Assembly (NCBI GenBank): GCA_934281605.1
Contig: CAKQXD010000011.1
Coordinates: 20,557-84,556 of the forward strand
Reading direction: 5' to 3'
Source: an uncultured Clostridia bacterium
GTDB lineage: Bacteria > Bacillota > Clostridia > Peptostreptococcales > Anaerovoracaceae
DNA: 64,000 nucleotides
The position numbers were made by a program, and so were the translations under genes. Shown in pieces: positions 1 through 9,058 of this stretch (its first letter is position 1; each line of letters opens with the position of its first letter). Under the pieces are notes generated by a model. That model made no database searches. It had not been told where the DNA came from and saw only the letters and a program-made list of their open reading frames with translations.

Positions 1-666
1 CGTTCCCTGACTCGCGGTTCTTACGTGGATGAGGAGGACAAGCTGGTGCTCAAACCGGTGATCCTGGATATCGGCGATGTGGAGTATGCAGAGACGGATG
101 GACAGCCTGAACAGGGAGAGCTTTCTTCTGCTGCAAAGGACCCGCAGGAGGAGGGTATCTTCGCTATTATGGAACGGGGCGTCAACGAGATACTGGCGGA
201 GCCGTATCATCTGCTGATGGATCTGGGAGAAACGGTGCTGGCTGCCGGGGAGAACTATATTATCACGGCGGAAGGCTCGGAGCCGAAGGACATCCGGCGT
301 CTCAGCATCCTGGTATACAACTATGATGAAAATGTGGGCAGATCGCTGCGGAAGATCCACACGGAAAACGATCTGCTGCGGCTGGTGCGCCACTACGACG
401 ATGAAATCGAATTCCTGATCCGTTGCAATGGATTTTCCGGTTCCTACAGGATCTACCGCTATCGGCTGGATCGGGAAAATCTGGCGAAGCAGCTGAAGGA
501 TTCTCTTGATCCGGAAGGGGCTTTCGGCAAGCGGGATGTGCTCATCGGCAAGCTGACGGGAGCACCGACGGTCACTACCAACACCTATACCAGCTCGGAC
601 GTTCTCAGCGTGCGGACCACCTTCCAGGGCATGGGTGCGGAGCTGATTTTAGTGGACAGGATATAA
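1..666 (+). CDS. Unrecognised protein, C-terminal part (5' end outside window)
   Basis: The reading frame is open from base 1 and ends at a TAA at 664-666, so the true start lies upstream of the window. The GTG at 25 sits inside the open frame, has no Shine-Dalgarno sequence and is probably an internal valine. The visible 221 residues are acidic, have no membrane segment and no signal, and end in a hydrophobic stretch (ELILVDRI). I do not recognise the family. A strong terminator follows 29 bases later, so this is the last gene of its transcript. Confidence 0.6.
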   Translation, partial: RSLTRGSYVDEEDKLVLKPVILDIGDVEYAETDGQPEQGELSSAAKDPQEEGIFAIMERGVNEILAEPYHLLMDLGETVLAAGENYIITAEGSEPKDIRRLSILVYNYDENVGRSLRKIHTENDLLRLVRHYDDEIEFLIRCNGFSGSYRIYRYRLDRENLAKQLKDSLDPEGAFGKRDVLIGKLTGAPTVTTNTYTSSDVLSVRTTFQGMGAELILVDRI

Positions 667-694
667 AACGAATGATGTAAGGTATCTATACAGG

Positions 695-742
695 AAAAGA
701 GCCGCGGGCCGGATGAGAGATCATCCGGCCTGCGGCTCTTTT
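695..742 (+). terminator. Intrinsic terminator
   Basis: The stem AAAAGAGCCGC-GGCCGGAT pairs with ATCCGGCC-GCGGCTCTTTT around a short loop. It lies between the end of the first gene and the convergent aldo/keto reductase. The A-rich left arm and T-rich right arm allow it to work in both directions. Confidence 0.85.
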
Positions 743-825
743 CGATCTATAAAGCTGTGAGTGTGAATTGTGATTTTATGTGCGGGGCCGCATCGCAGAT
801 GCGTTCCCGCTGAAGCGGCAGGAGG

Positions 826-1956
826 CTATACGCCCAGTGCTTCGGCAGCTTCCTTCATAGCCTGTGAGATCGGCAGATGCTGCGGACATTTTTCTTCGCA
901 TGCTTTGCAGCCGACGCAGTCGGAAGCGTGTCTGCCGGGCGGCAGCCATGTCTCGTATTCCATCTTGGTGGACGGATTGTTGGCGTAGGTATTCCAGTCG
1001 TTGAAGTACTGCAGGATCCGCGGGATCTCCAGCTTCTTCGGGCACGGCATGCAGTAATTGCAGCCAGTGCAGGAGTAGCGGATCAGACGGTTGTACTCAT
1101 CGGATATGCGGTCGAGAAGAGCCTTTTCTTCTGCTGTCAGTTCCGCAACATCTTCTGCCGACAGGATCTTCATGTTCTCCTGCAGCTGCGCTTCTGCGCT
1201 CATGCCGCTGAGCATTACCGTAACTTCCGGCATGTTAGCCAGCCATTTGAAGGCCCATTCTGCCGGGGTCCTCTGGATCGGAGCTTCGTCCCAGAGCTTC
1301 TGTACGGTAGGAGGGACCTTATCGGTGAGTCTGCCGCCCTTCAGCGGTTCCATGATGATGACGCCCAGACCTTTTTCGGCGGCGGCTTTCAGGCCTTTTA
1401 CACCGGCCTGATGATCCTTATCCATGAAGTTTAACTGGATCTGGCAGAAATCCCAGTCGTATTCGTCCAGCATTTCCAGGAAGAAGTCGTAGGAATCGTG
1501 GAAGGAAAATCCGATGTAGCGGATCTTGCCTTCTGCTCTCATCTCTTCCAGGAACGGCATCAGATTCAGCTTCTGTGCCCGCTTCCATACGCCGCGGCTT
1601 ACGTTGTGGACCAGATACATGTCGATGCAGTCCGTGTCCAGACGATCCATCTGCTTCTGGAAGATCTTTCTCATTCCTTCTTCGTCCTTGGCGATCCAGA
1701 TCGGCATTTTGTCTGCCAGGAGAACTTTTTCCCGGTAGCCGTCCTTCAGCGCCTTGCCTACGATTTTTTCACTCTGTCCAGAGTGATACGGGAAAGCTGT
1801 GTCCACATAGTTGACGCCGCCGTCGATGGCGTCGCGGATGATGCGGATCGCTTCCTCCTCTTTAACGGTATCGTTGCTGTCCACAGGAAGTCTCATACAA
1901 CCCATACCCAGCAGCGAGGTCTTTTCATTGATTTTTTTAAATGTTCTGTACTGCAT
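826..1956 (-). CDS. Aldo/keto reductase with C-terminal 4Fe-4S ferredoxin domain
   Basis: 376 aa. Residues 1 to about 270 form an aldo/keto reductase TIM barrel (N-terminal GMGCMRLP, then the YVDTAFPYH segment with the catalytic-type Asp and Tyr). A tail with two cysteine clusters follows: CTGCNYCMPCP near residue 297 and CVGCKACEEKCP near 347. These are expected to bind two 4Fe-4S clusters. Such fused reductases are common in anaerobes and probably reduce carbonyl substrates with electron transfer through the clusters; the substrate is unknown. The start at 1956 follows an AGGAG ribosome site on the minus strand. It is a single-gene unit convergent with the gene at 1-666. The orphan ferredoxin at 63207-63527 resembles this tail. 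Confidence 0.9.
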   Translation of the reverse strand: MQYRTFKKINEKTSLLGMGCMRLPVDSNDTVKEEEAIRIIRDAIDGGVNYVDTAFPYHSGQSEKIVGKALKDGYREKVLLADKMPIWIAKDEEGMRKIFQKQMDRLDTDCIDMYLVHNVSRGVWKRAQKLNLMPFLEEMRAEGKIRYIGFSFHDSYDFFLEMLDEYDWDFCQIQLNFMDKDHQAGVKGLKAAAEKGLGVIIMEPLKGGRLTDKVPPTVQKLWDEAPIQRTPAEWAFKWLANMPEVTVMLSGMSAEAQLQENMKILSAEDVAELTAEEKALLDRISDEYNRLIRYSCTGCNYCMPCPKKLEIPRILQYFNDWNTYANNPSTKMEYETWLPPGRHASDCVGCKACEEKCPQHLPISQAMKEAAEALGV

Positions 1957-2058
1957 GTTCGATCTCCTAAAATCTTTGTTTTACCAACTCAAATTTTATT
2001 ATACTGAAAAAGAAAACCCACTTCAATGCGAAATCGCAGGGAAGCGGGGAAATTTTCT

Positions 2059-3273
2059 TTATTCATCCCGAATAAAGTTAAGAAAGTCATCGAAGTCTTC
2101 AAAATCGCTTTGCATAAACTCGAACAGCACCGGTTCCTTGAACTCGTACTTTGCAGTAGGAATGAGGAACGGCGCCAGAGGGCTCACCTTCAGCTGATTT
2201 TCCAGATGACGGATCTCCTGCAGAGTGTAGGCTGCGACGATCAGCTGCCCGTAATCCGTCAGGTAGTAAATGCCCTTCACATCGTTGCTGAGGCGGAAGA
2301 TGCGACTGTTGACGTGGTCGTTGTTTTTCTTGAATGCCATGAACAAGCGACCGTTTTCCTGCACCGACATGATGGTGTTGAGGTTGATAGTCAGCTCGCC
2401 GATGTTGTTTTCCATATCCTCGTCGGAGAGGAGCACTTCGTAGACGGTGACGAATTCCGCCTTGGCCAGCATCATGGCAGCTTCCGCGGCGCTTACTGCA
2501 AAGCCGGAGCAGTGGGACAGGTCGACGATTTTCAGGTCTTTTACTACCACCCGGGAGATGATGATCTCGTAGTTCCCTCTGCGTTCCACCAGGGATTCGC
2601 AAAGATAGGCCGTAGCGCCGTCATCGTAGACGTGATCCTTGTCGATAGTATTTTTGCAGAAGGTGGCGCCTTTGTAATTTGCATAAATATCCAGGTCGAA
2701 GTCTCCTGCGGAAAGAAAGGCGGCAGCACGGTGATCCTGTCCGAAGCAGCGCATCAGAAAGTAGTTGACCGCCTGGTAGTCGGATGTGATCTCGCCGCAG
2801 ATGAGCCGCATGACCTCGGTGTGCTCGTCGGGATTGAGGATGGTGCCGGGCTCCAGCAGGAAGCTGTATTCGCTGTATCCATTTGGCAGCGGCAGGCTGC
2901 GAGCCTCGTTGAACATACGGTAAAAGGTCAGGATGCCGGAAAGCTGCGGATAGGTGATTTCGATTTTTTCTGCGCCCAGTCCGCCTACCAGCGCCTGCTC
3001 GGTAGCGTCGATCTCTGAGCGGTCGCTTCCCAGGATGCCTGTATAGGTTTCCAGCCCGCTTTCTTCACAGTCGATGTAAAAGAACTGGTGGAAGTCCAGG
3101 ATCTCATCGGTGTCGGAAATGCGCCAGTGGGCGTACAGTGCCAGCACACCCATGAGCCTTGTATTGGTTACGTAAGCGGAAACCAGCAGTTTCTGCCGAT
3201 TTTTGACCAGATAGGGGACTCCCCCTTCGATCACGGTTAATTTTGGTTTGCTCAAAGTAATTACCTCTTTCAT
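2059..3273 (-). CDS. Unrecognised 404-aa soluble protein
   Basis: A long open frame with good coding character and no signal peptide or membrane helix. It is acidic, with a Phe/Asp-rich C-terminus (SDFEDFDDFLNF). I do not recognise a family. The ATG at 3273 lacks a ribosome site. A TTG at 3255 lies 7 bases after GAGG and would start the protein as (M)SKPKLTVIEGG, so it may be the real start. The gene is divergent from the SAM-riboswitch/metK unit and ends about 100 bases before the aldo/keto reductase start codon on the same strand, so the two may be co-transcribed. Confidence 0.6.
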   Translation of the reverse strand: MKEVITLSKPKLTVIEGGVPYLVKNRQKLLVSAYVTNTRLMGVLALYAHWRISDTDEILDFHQFFYIDCEESGLETYTGILGSDRSEIDATEQALVGGLGAEKIEITYPQLSGILTFYRMFNEARSLPLPNGYSEYSFLLEPGTILNPDEHTEVMRLICGEITSDYQAVNYFLMRCFGQDHRAAAFLSAGDFDLDIYANYKGATFCKNTIDKDHVYDDGATAYLCESLVERRGNYEIIISRVVVKDLKIVDLSHCSGFAVSAAEAAMMLAKAEFVTVYEVLLSDEDMENNIGELTINLNTIMSVQENGRLFMAFKKNNDHVNSRIFRLSNDVKGIYYLTDYGQLIVAAYTLQEIRHLENQLKVSPLAPFLIPTAKYEFKEPVLFEFMQSDFEDFDDFLNFIRDE

Positions 3274-3340
3274 CTATTCACAATGAGTATACCCTATTTA
3301 AAAAAAATTACAAGAGCCAGAAAGATTCTGCAGGCAGGTA

Positions 3341-3368
3341 TTGACACCTAACCTATTTAATATATAAT
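3341..3368 (+). promoter_or_regulatory. Promoter of metK-lysC (upstream of SAM riboswitch)
   Basis: TTGACA at 3341-3346 and TATAAT at 3363-3368 are both perfect consensus hexamers with a 16-base spacer. The predicted start of transcription (about 3375) is just before the riboswitch. Confidence 0.85.
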
Positions 3369-3390
3369 AAATAAGAAGATTTATAAAACT

Positions 3391-3545
3391 CCTCATTGAG
3401 AGTGGCGGAGGGAATAGGCCCGAAGAAACCCGGCAACCTTGTGTGCAGAAATGTTCTGCCAGCCAGGTCCCATCCCAGAGGGACGGTGCTGCGACACGGA
3501 AGGTGCTAAATCCTACAGGACAGACAGTTGCCCTGAAAAATGAGG
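3391..3545 (+). promoter_or_regulatory. SAM-I (S-box) riboswitch aptamer
   Basis: The conserved S-box core is visible: the P1 strands CCTCATT (3391-3397) and AATGAGG (3539-3545), the kink-turn strand GAGGGA near 3408-3413, GAAACCCGGCAACC at 3424-3437, and GGTGCTAAATCCTACAGG at about 3502-3519. The aptamer is followed by a terminator hairpin before metK, the usual layout for an OFF switch at high S-adenosylmethionine. It is therefore expected to repress metK and the downstream lysC when SAM is plentiful. Confidence 0.96.
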
Positions 3546-3565
3546 AACGATAACAGAAACCTATG

Positions 3566-3595
3566 CCTCTTTCTGTTTCAGGAAAGAGGTTTTTC
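3566..3595 (+). terminator. Riboswitch expression-platform terminator
   Basis: The stem CCTCTTTC/GAAAGAGG (3566-3573 with 3582-3589) is followed by a T-run. The 3' strand of aptamer P1 (GAGG at 3542-3545) can pair with CCTC at 3566-3569 to make the competing antiterminator, as expected for an S-box leader. Confidence 0.88.
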
Positions 3596-3664
3596 ATTGT
3601 TCCACATAAATACGGATTTTATGAATCGAAAGAAAAACAAAATGTATATCGCGGGAGGTATCAA

Positions 3665-4852
3665 ATGAAGAAATTTTTTACATCGGAATCCGTAACCGAA
3701 GGACATCCGGATAAGATCTGCGACCAGATCTCGGACGCTATCGTAGATGCGATCATGGCGGAGGATCCGCAGGGTCGTGTGGCGGCAGAAACAACAGTAA
3801 ATACAGGCTATGCCATGGTCATGGGTGAGATCAGCACCGACTGCTACATCGACATCCAGAAGCTGGCAAGAAATGTGATCTGTGATATCGGATATGACAG
3901 AACAGAATACGGCTATGACGGCAACGTCTGCGCCATCCTGACTGCTATCGATGAACAGTCTTCCGACATCGCTATGGGCGTTGACAAGGCGCTGGAATAT
4001 AAGGACGGGACCTTAAATGAAGAGGGAGATCCACTGGAAGAAACCGGTGCAGGAGACCAGGGACTCATGTTCGGATTCGCCTGCAACGAAACGCCGGAAT
4101 ACATGCCGATGCCGATCGCGCTGGCTCACAAGCTGGCGAGAAAGCTGACCGAAGTGAGAAAGAACGGCACGCTGACCTATCTCCGCCCGGACGGCAAGAC
4201 CCAGGTGACGGTAGAATACGATGACGACAAAGTGGCGCGTATCGACACCATCGTCATTTCCACACAGCATGATCCGGACGTAGAGCTGTCCCAGATCAGA
4301 GAAGACCTCATCGAGCACGTGATCAAACCGGTGGTGGATGCAGATCTTCTGGACGACGAGACCAAGTATTTCATCAACCCGACAGGACGTTTCGTTATCG
4401 GCGGACCGCACGGCGACTCCGGTCTGACGGGAAGAAAGATCATCGTAGATACTTACGGCGGCTACGCTCGTCACGGCGGCGGCGCGTTCAGCGGCAAGGA
4501 CCCTACAAAGGTAGACCGTTCCGCAACATACGCTGCAAGATACGTAGCCAAGAATCTGGTGGCGGCCGGACTGGCAGACAAGTGCGAGATCCAGATCGCA
4601 TATGCCATCGGCGTTGCCAAGCCGGTATCCATCCTGGTGGATTCCTACGGCACAGGCAAGCTGCCGGATGAGAAATTATCGGAAATCGTAGAAAAGCATT
4701 TTGACCTGCGGCCTGCAGCGATCATTCGGGATCTGGATCTGAGAAGACCGATCTATCGTCAGGTGGCAGCATATGGACACTTCGGGCGTACCGACATCGA
4801 GCTTCCTTGGGAACAGCTTGACAAGGTGGAGGCCCTGAGAAAGGAGATTTAA
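3665..4852 (+). CDS. metK: S-adenosylmethionine synthetase
   Basis: 395 aa, normal family length. It makes SAM from methionine and ATP in the cytoplasm. Visible signatures are GHPDKICDQ at 13-21, GAGDQGLMFG near 118-127 and the GGGAFSGKDPTKVDRSA loop near 270. The ATG at 3665 is chosen because GGGAGGT lies 6 bases upstream; the open frame continues further upstream into the riboswitch but that part is leader. The gene is under a SAM-I riboswitch, so its product feeds back on its own expression. The lysC start lies only 7 bases after the stop codon, with its ribosome site inside the end of metK. Confidence 0.98.
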   Translation: MKKFFTSESVTEGHPDKICDQISDAIVDAIMAEDPQGRVAAETTVNTGYAMVMGEISTDCYIDIQKLARNVICDIGYDRTEYGYDGNVCAILTAIDEQSSDIAMGVDKALEYKDGTLNEEGDPLEETGAGDQGLMFGFACNETPEYMPMPIALAHKLARKLTEVRKNGTLTYLRPDGKTQVTVEYDDDKVARIDTIVISTQHDPDVELSQIREDLIEHVIKPVVDADLLDDETKYFINPTGRFVIGGPHGDSGLTGRKIIVDTYGGYARHGGGAFSGKDPTKVDRSATYAARYVAKNLVAAGLADKCEIQIAYAIGVAKPVSILVDSYGTGKLPDEKLSEIVEKHFDLRPAAIIRDLDLRRPIYRQVAAYGHFGRTDIELPWEQLDKVEALRKEI

Positions 4853-4859
4853 AAATAAT

Positions 4860-6176
4860 ATGGGTGTTAAGGTTGCTAAATTTGGAGGCTCTTCTGTAGC
4901 GGACGCGCTGCAGATCGGCAAGATCAAGAATATTATCGAAAACGATGCGGATATCCACTACGTGGTGGTATCCGCACCGGGCAAGCGTTTTTCGGACGAC
5001 AGCAAGGTGACGGATCTTCTGTATCTCTGCAAAGCCCACATCGAGCATAATCTGCCGTATCAGCAGATTTTTCAGGTGATCTGCGACCGCTTCATGGCGG
5101 TAGAGGTAAACCTGGGAGTCAGCGTGGGTCTCAAAGAGGAATTTGAAGAGATTCGCAAGAATCTGGAAGCAGGCGCTTCTGCGGACTACATCGCAAGCCG
5201 CGGCGAGCATCTGAACGCCATGCTGATCGCCGCATATTTGGGTTTTGATTTCGTGGACTCTTCCCGCATCATCCGATTCGATGAAAAGGGCAGATTCATG
5301 GAAGATCTGACCAACAAGGAAATCGCAGAAGAACTGAAAAAACATGAAAAAGCCGTGATCCCGGGTTTCTACGGGGCGAGAGTGGACGGTACCATCAAGA
5401 CATTCTCCCGCGGCGGATCCGATATCACTGGTGCACTGGTGGCGAGAGCCGTAGGCGCAGACGTATATGAAAACTGGACCGACGTGTCCGGCTTCCTGAT
5501 GGCAGATCCGCGGATCGTCGATGATCCGAAGCCGATCAGCACTGTTTCCTACAAGGAACTGCGCGAGTTGTCCTACATGGGCGCATCGGTGCTTCATGAA
5601 GACGCGATCTACCCGGCTCGTATTGCTAATATTCCGATCAATATCAGAAACACCAACGAACCGGAAAATCCGGGCACTATGATCACTGCCGAACCGGCTA
5701 AGCTGGAGGAAGGCCAGATCATCGCAGGGATCGCTGGAAGCAAGGACTTTACGGTAATCACCATGTACAAGGCTCTGCTCAGCAGCGAAAGAGGATTTAT
5801 CCGTAAGATGTCCGGCGTACTGGAAGATTTCGATATTCCGATCGAGCACATCCCAAGCGGCGTTGACACCCTGTCCGTTGTTATCTCCAACAAGCAGCTG
5901 GGCGGAAAGCTGGAAGATATCCTGGATGAATTCGAACGTCAGCTGAAACCTGATCATATGGAAGTTTCCGATGATATCGCTCTGATCGCTACGGTAGGTG
6001 CCGGCATGTCGCTGCGTACAGGAGTTTCTGCAAAGCTCTTTACAGCGCTGGCTGAGGAAAAGGTCAACATCCGTATGATCGACCAGGGATCCAGTGAGAT
6101 GAACATCATCGTTGGCGTAGAAAACAGAGACTTTGAGAAAGCCATCAAGGCGATTTACGGTGCCTTTGTTTCCTAG
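4860..6176 (+). CDS. lysC: Aspartate kinase
   Basis: 438 aa, monofunctional aspartokinase. It phosphorylates L-aspartate, the first step to lysine, threonine and methionine. The N-terminal kinase motif KFGGSSVAD is at 6-14 and the FSRGGSDITGA substrate/ATP motif is near 182-192. Two C-terminal ACT domains occupy about residues 300-438 and suggest allosteric control by an end-product amino acid. It follows metK by 7 bases and so should share the SAM riboswitch, which links aspartate-family flux to SAM supply. The next gene (LuxR-type regulator) begins 12 bases downstream. Confidence 0.96.
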   Translation: MGVKVAKFGGSSVADALQIGKIKNIIENDADIHYVVVSAPGKRFSDDSKVTDLLYLCKAHIEHNLPYQQIFQVICDRFMAVEVNLGVSVGLKEEFEEIRKNLEAGASADYIASRGEHLNAMLIAAYLGFDFVDSSRIIRFDEKGRFMEDLTNKEIAEELKKHEKAVIPGFYGARVDGTIKTFSRGGSDITGALVARAVGADVYENWTDVSGFLMADPRIVDDPKPISTVSYKELRELSYMGASVLHEDAIYPARIANIPINIRNTNEPENPGTMITAEPAKLEEGQIIAGIAGSKDFTVITMYKALLSSERGFIRKMSGVLEDFDIPIEHIPSGVDTLSVVISNKQLGGKLEDILDEFERQLKPDHMEVSDDIALIATVGAGMSLRTGVSAKLFTALAEEKVNIRMIDQGSSEMNIIVGVENRDFEKAIKAIYGAFVS

Positions 6177-6187
6177 CCAGGAATGGG

Positions 6188-7165
6188 GTGGTTGAGTTGT
6201 TGAAGGAATTGATTTTGATCTGTTACCTGCTGTGCATCATCCTGAGCGTATCGGGACTGACCATCGCACTGCTGGTAAATCGAAAAAATAAGAAGGGGAT
6301 CAGCAAGAACCTGGCCTTTTTTCTGATCGGCATCCTGGTGATCTGCTGCTACGATATGGCGATCTACTACAGCGACTACGTGCTGGGTGTGCTCAGCAAT
6401 TTAAAAGTTCTGCGTATCGGAAACTGTCTGATCGCAGGGACCATGTATCTGTGGATCGACCTGCAGGACCGGATCATCAAGCGGGAAGCCCTGTCCATGC
6501 TGGATAAGCTGGTAAAAAGGTATCAGGTGTTCTATATGGCTCTCTGGCTGGTGCTGACCTTCGCGTTGAGTATCGAGCAGTTCTACGCCTTGAAATGGCT
6601 GCTGCTTGCGACGGATATCACGCTGATCATCGCGTCGATTACTGTCTCGGTGGGGCATATCATCTATGCCTCCACCGCAGGCAAAAAAGAAGCGCTTTAC
6701 TATATCATCGTCGTGACCACTATGGTCATCTGGAACTACATCGCCTATTTCTGGGGAGAAACTTCCGTGTACTGGGGCAACAGCCGCTTCATCCGGGAGC
6801 CGCTGGACCTGACGGTGGTATTCTGGCTGGGAATCAGCCTGGTGACCATGTTCTACGAATACAAGATGGACTTCGTTCCTGCGTTCTTCAGCAAAGAACC
6901 GGAAGAAGAAAAGCACAAAAAAAATCTGCAGGAACGAATCGAAGAGGTTTGCGTAGAGTATAAGCTGACGCCGCGTGAGAAAGAGTTCATCGAACTGATC
7001 TACAGCGGCAAAAGCAACAAGGAGATCGCAGAGATTCTGTTCCTGTCAGAAAGTACAGTGAAAACACATATCTATAATATTTTCAGAAAGATGGATGTAA
7101 AGAGCCGTGTCGGCGTGATTTACATCGTAAATGAAGAAGACGAAAATGAATTGCCGCGGCGCTAA
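6188..7165 (+). CDS. Membrane-anchored LuxR-type transcriptional regulator
   Basis: 325 aa. About residues 1-225 are strongly hydrophobic with roughly seven predicted helices, the first being LICYLLCIILSVSGLTIALL. The C-terminal 70 residues are a GerE/LuxR helix-turn-helix (KLTPREKEFIELIYSG, then NKEIAEIL and STVKTHIYNIFRKM). This architecture suggests a membrane sensor that regulates transcription directly; the signal is unknown. The start is a GTG at 6188; a TTG at 6197 preceded by GGGGTGG is an alternative. It lies 12 bases after lysC and ends in a terminator, so it is probably the third gene of the metK operon. Confidence 0.85.
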   Translation: MVELLKELILICYLLCIILSVSGLTIALLVNRKNKKGISKNLAFFLIGILVICCYDMAIYYSDYVLGVLSNLKVLRIGNCLIAGTMYLWIDLQDRIIKREALSMLDKLVKRYQVFYMALWLVLTFALSIEQFYALKWLLLATDITLIIASITVSVGHIIYASTAGKKEALYYIIVVTTMVIWNYIAYFWGETSVYWGNSRFIREPLDLTVVFWLGISLVTMFYEYKMDFVPAFFSKEPEEEKHKKNLQERIEEVCVEYKLTPREKEFIELIYSGKSNKEIAEILFLSESTVKTHIYNIFRKMDVKSRVGVIYIVNEEDENELPRR

Positions 7166-7188
7166 GCAGCTGCGGCAATTATTTTTTT
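7150..7188 (+). terminator. Intrinsic terminator overlapping two convergent stop codons
   Basis: The stem ATTGCCGC (7150-7157) pairs with GCGGCAAT (7172-7179), followed by TATTTTTTT. It contains the stop codon of the LuxR-type gene and the last codons of the convergent TM2 gene. Confidence 0.85.
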
Positions 7189-7470
7189 ATAATTCGTTTC
7201 TTTCGTCATGATCACGCTGTAACCCAGATCGGCAACCCACCATACGCCGAATGTCAGCAGGCAGAGGATCAGTTTGCAGGCGAATACGCCGACGCCGCCC
7301 TGATACAGTCTGTCGATACCGATAACGCCCAGGAAAATGGATAATACCAGAGCGATCATAGGGTTTTTAAAGGAAACCTTGTTCAGCAGCTGGCTGTCGT
7401 TTTCCATGAGGGCCTGCACTTCTTCCACGTGCGCTTTTCCTATGTACTTTGCAAGAGTTTTTTCATCCAT
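7162..7470 (-). CDS. TM2 domain membrane protein
   Basis: 102 aa. A TM2 domain fills the C-terminal half: one hydrophobic helix (IALVLSIFLGVIGIDRLY, with the typical G-x-D-R-F/L-Y turn) and a second (ILCLLTFGVWWVADLG). The function of TM2 proteins is poorly known. The ATG at 7470 is preferred because AAGGAGG lies 9 bases upstream on the minus strand; the in-frame codon at 7503 has no ribosome site. The gene overlaps the stop codon of the convergent LuxR-type gene by four bases. Confidence 0.88.
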   Translation of the reverse strand: MDEKTLAKYIGKAHVEEVQALMENDSQLLNKVSFKNPMIALVLSIFLGVIGIDRLYQGGVGVFACKLILCLLTFGVWWVADLGYSVIMTKETNYKKIIAAAA

Positions 7471-7765
7471 TGATTTAGTCCTCCTTAAAATGATGTCTAA
7501 CAACTTAACTGGGAAGATTCTATCAAAGATAAAAATACGCGTAACTCCGTCATCAGTCGTATTTCTCGCAGGATGATCTACGAAAAAAGGGTGAGATCAT
7601 CTAGTACCGGAAGTATTAGAAGCTTATTTTTTCAAGGGAAAGAGCCCTAAACCCGTATTCAGTGTTTCTTTTTATGGAAGAATCAGGTATACTATAAGTT
7701 ACTGATTTAGAAGAATGGGTCTGCAAAGATTCTGCAGGCGCACGCAGGGGAGGAAAGGATTTTTT
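7471..7765. other. Intergenic region between TM2 gene and CNNM/CBS gene
   Basis: There is no gene here. It holds a perfect 8-bp inverted repeat, GATGATCT at 7572-7579 with AGATCATC at 7594-7601, around a 14-base loop and without a following T-run. A possible minus-10 box TATACT is at 7688-7693 for the downstream gene, with only a weak minus-35 (TTTCTT at 7665-7670). The purpose of the inverted repeat is unknown. Confidence 0.45.
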
Positions 7766-9037
7766 ATGAGCAGTGAAATGGCTTTTAATATTGCCGTAGT
7801 GGTAGTTCTGATTTTATTTTCAGCCTATTTCTCGGCAACGGAGACTGCATTTACCTCGGCCAACCGGATCCGTATGAAAAATATGGCCGGCGACGGAGAT
7901 AAAAAAGCGGAGCGGGTGCTCCGTCTGCTCTCAGATTACGATAAGCTGCTGACCACTATTCTGGTGGGAAACAACATTGTCAATATCGGCGTTACCGCAT
8001 TCGTGACGGTGATCTGCGTCGATCTGTTCGGCGCCAAGGGTCCGACCATCGCGACTCTTTTCGTAGCGGTTGTAGTGCTGCTGTTCGGGGAGATCACTCC
8101 GAAAAGTGCTGCAAAGGAGAAGGCTGAGGCTTTTTCCATGTTTTCGGCGCCGTTTGTCGTCTTTCTTACTACGATTTTAACACCTGTTAACTTTCTCTTC
8201 ACAAAATGGAAACAATTGATTGCTAAAATATTTAAGTTCCATGAGAGCGAAGGCATCAGCGAGGATGAACTGATGATCATGGTGGAAGAAGCAGAAGAAA
8301 GCGGAGGTGTTTCCAGAGAGCACGGCAAGCTGATCGAAAACGCGATTGAGTTCGATCATTTGACGGCTGAAGATGTCATGACGCCGCGGCCGAAGATCGA
8401 GGCGGTGGAGATGGACTGCCCGCTGGACGAGCTGGCGGGCATCTTCCGCAGGACGGGACTTTCCCGCCTGCCTGTCTATGAAGAGGATATCGACAGGATC
8501 ATCGGCGTGATCAACCAGAAGGACTTTCACAATTATCTGGCGTGGACAGGCAAGAACCTGGCGGACTATGTGATGCCGGTAGCTTTCGTCAGCACGTCGA
8601 TGCGTGTTCCGGATCTTCTGCGGAAGATGCAGCAGATGAAGCTCCATATGGCCATCGTCATCGACGAATACGGCGGGACGGAAGGCCTCGTGACCATGGA
8701 GGATATTATAGAAGAACTGGTAGGAGAGATCTTCGACGAACACGATGTGGTCATCACCCAGGACATCATGCCTTTGCAGAACGGAAGCTTCCGCATCAAG
8801 GGAGACTCCAATATCAGCAAGATGTTCGACTACTTCGATATCGAGGAGGAAGTGCAGGAGGCCAATACGGTAAACGGCTGGGTGGTGATGCAGCTTGACC
8901 GGCTGCCTCATAAAGGAGATCAGTTTACAACGATCGTGGACGGAAAACGACTGTCTGTTAAAGTGACGAAAGCCGACGACAGGCGGGCGAAAGAAATAAA
9001 TTTGACGGTAGAGGAAGTACAGGAAGAAGATTTATGA
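7766..9037 (+). CDS. CNNM/CorC-family transporter (HlyC family: DUF21, CBS pair, CorC_HlyC)
   Basis: 423 aa. The N-terminal part (1 to about 175) is a DUF21/CNNM membrane region with several helices. Two CBS domains follow (from EDVMTPRPKIEAVE near residue 212 to about 330), and then a C-terminal CorC_HlyC domain. Family members are linked to Mg2+ or Co2+ export or resistance; older annotations call them hemolysins. The ATG at 7766 follows GAGGAAAGGA. The open frame upstream of this ATG has no ribosome site. secA begins 21 bases after the stop, so the two may be co-transcribed. Confidence 0.92.
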   Translation: MSSEMAFNIAVVVVLILFSAYFSATETAFTSANRIRMKNMAGDGDKKAERVLRLLSDYDKLLTTILVGNNIVNIGVTAFVTVICVDLFGAKGPTIATLFVAVVVLLFGEITPKSAAKEKAEAFSMFSAPFVVFLTTILTPVNFLFTKWKQLIAKIFKFHESEGISEDELMIMVEEAEESGGVSREHGKLIENAIEFDHLTAEDVMTPRPKIEAVEMDCPLDELAGIFRRTGLSRLPVYEEDIDRIIGVINQKDFHNYLAWTGKNLADYVMPVAFVSTSMRVPDLLRKMQQMKLHMAIVIDEYGGTEGLVTMEDIIEELVGEIFDEHDVVITQDIMPLQNGSFRIKGDSNISKMFDYFDIEEEVQEANTVNGWVVMQLDRLPHKGDQFTTIVDGKRLSVKVTKADDRRAKEINLTVEEVQEEDL

Positions 9038-9058
9038 TTCCAGAAAGGGGAACGATAG

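Noticed and set aside
3298..3597. 99-aa open frame on the minus strand
   Set aside because: It lies entirely over the SAM riboswitch and its promoter.
4722..5957. 411-aa open frame antisense to lysC
   Set aside because: A shadow of lysC; no ribosome site and a protein rich in His, Arg and Cys typical of antisense frames.
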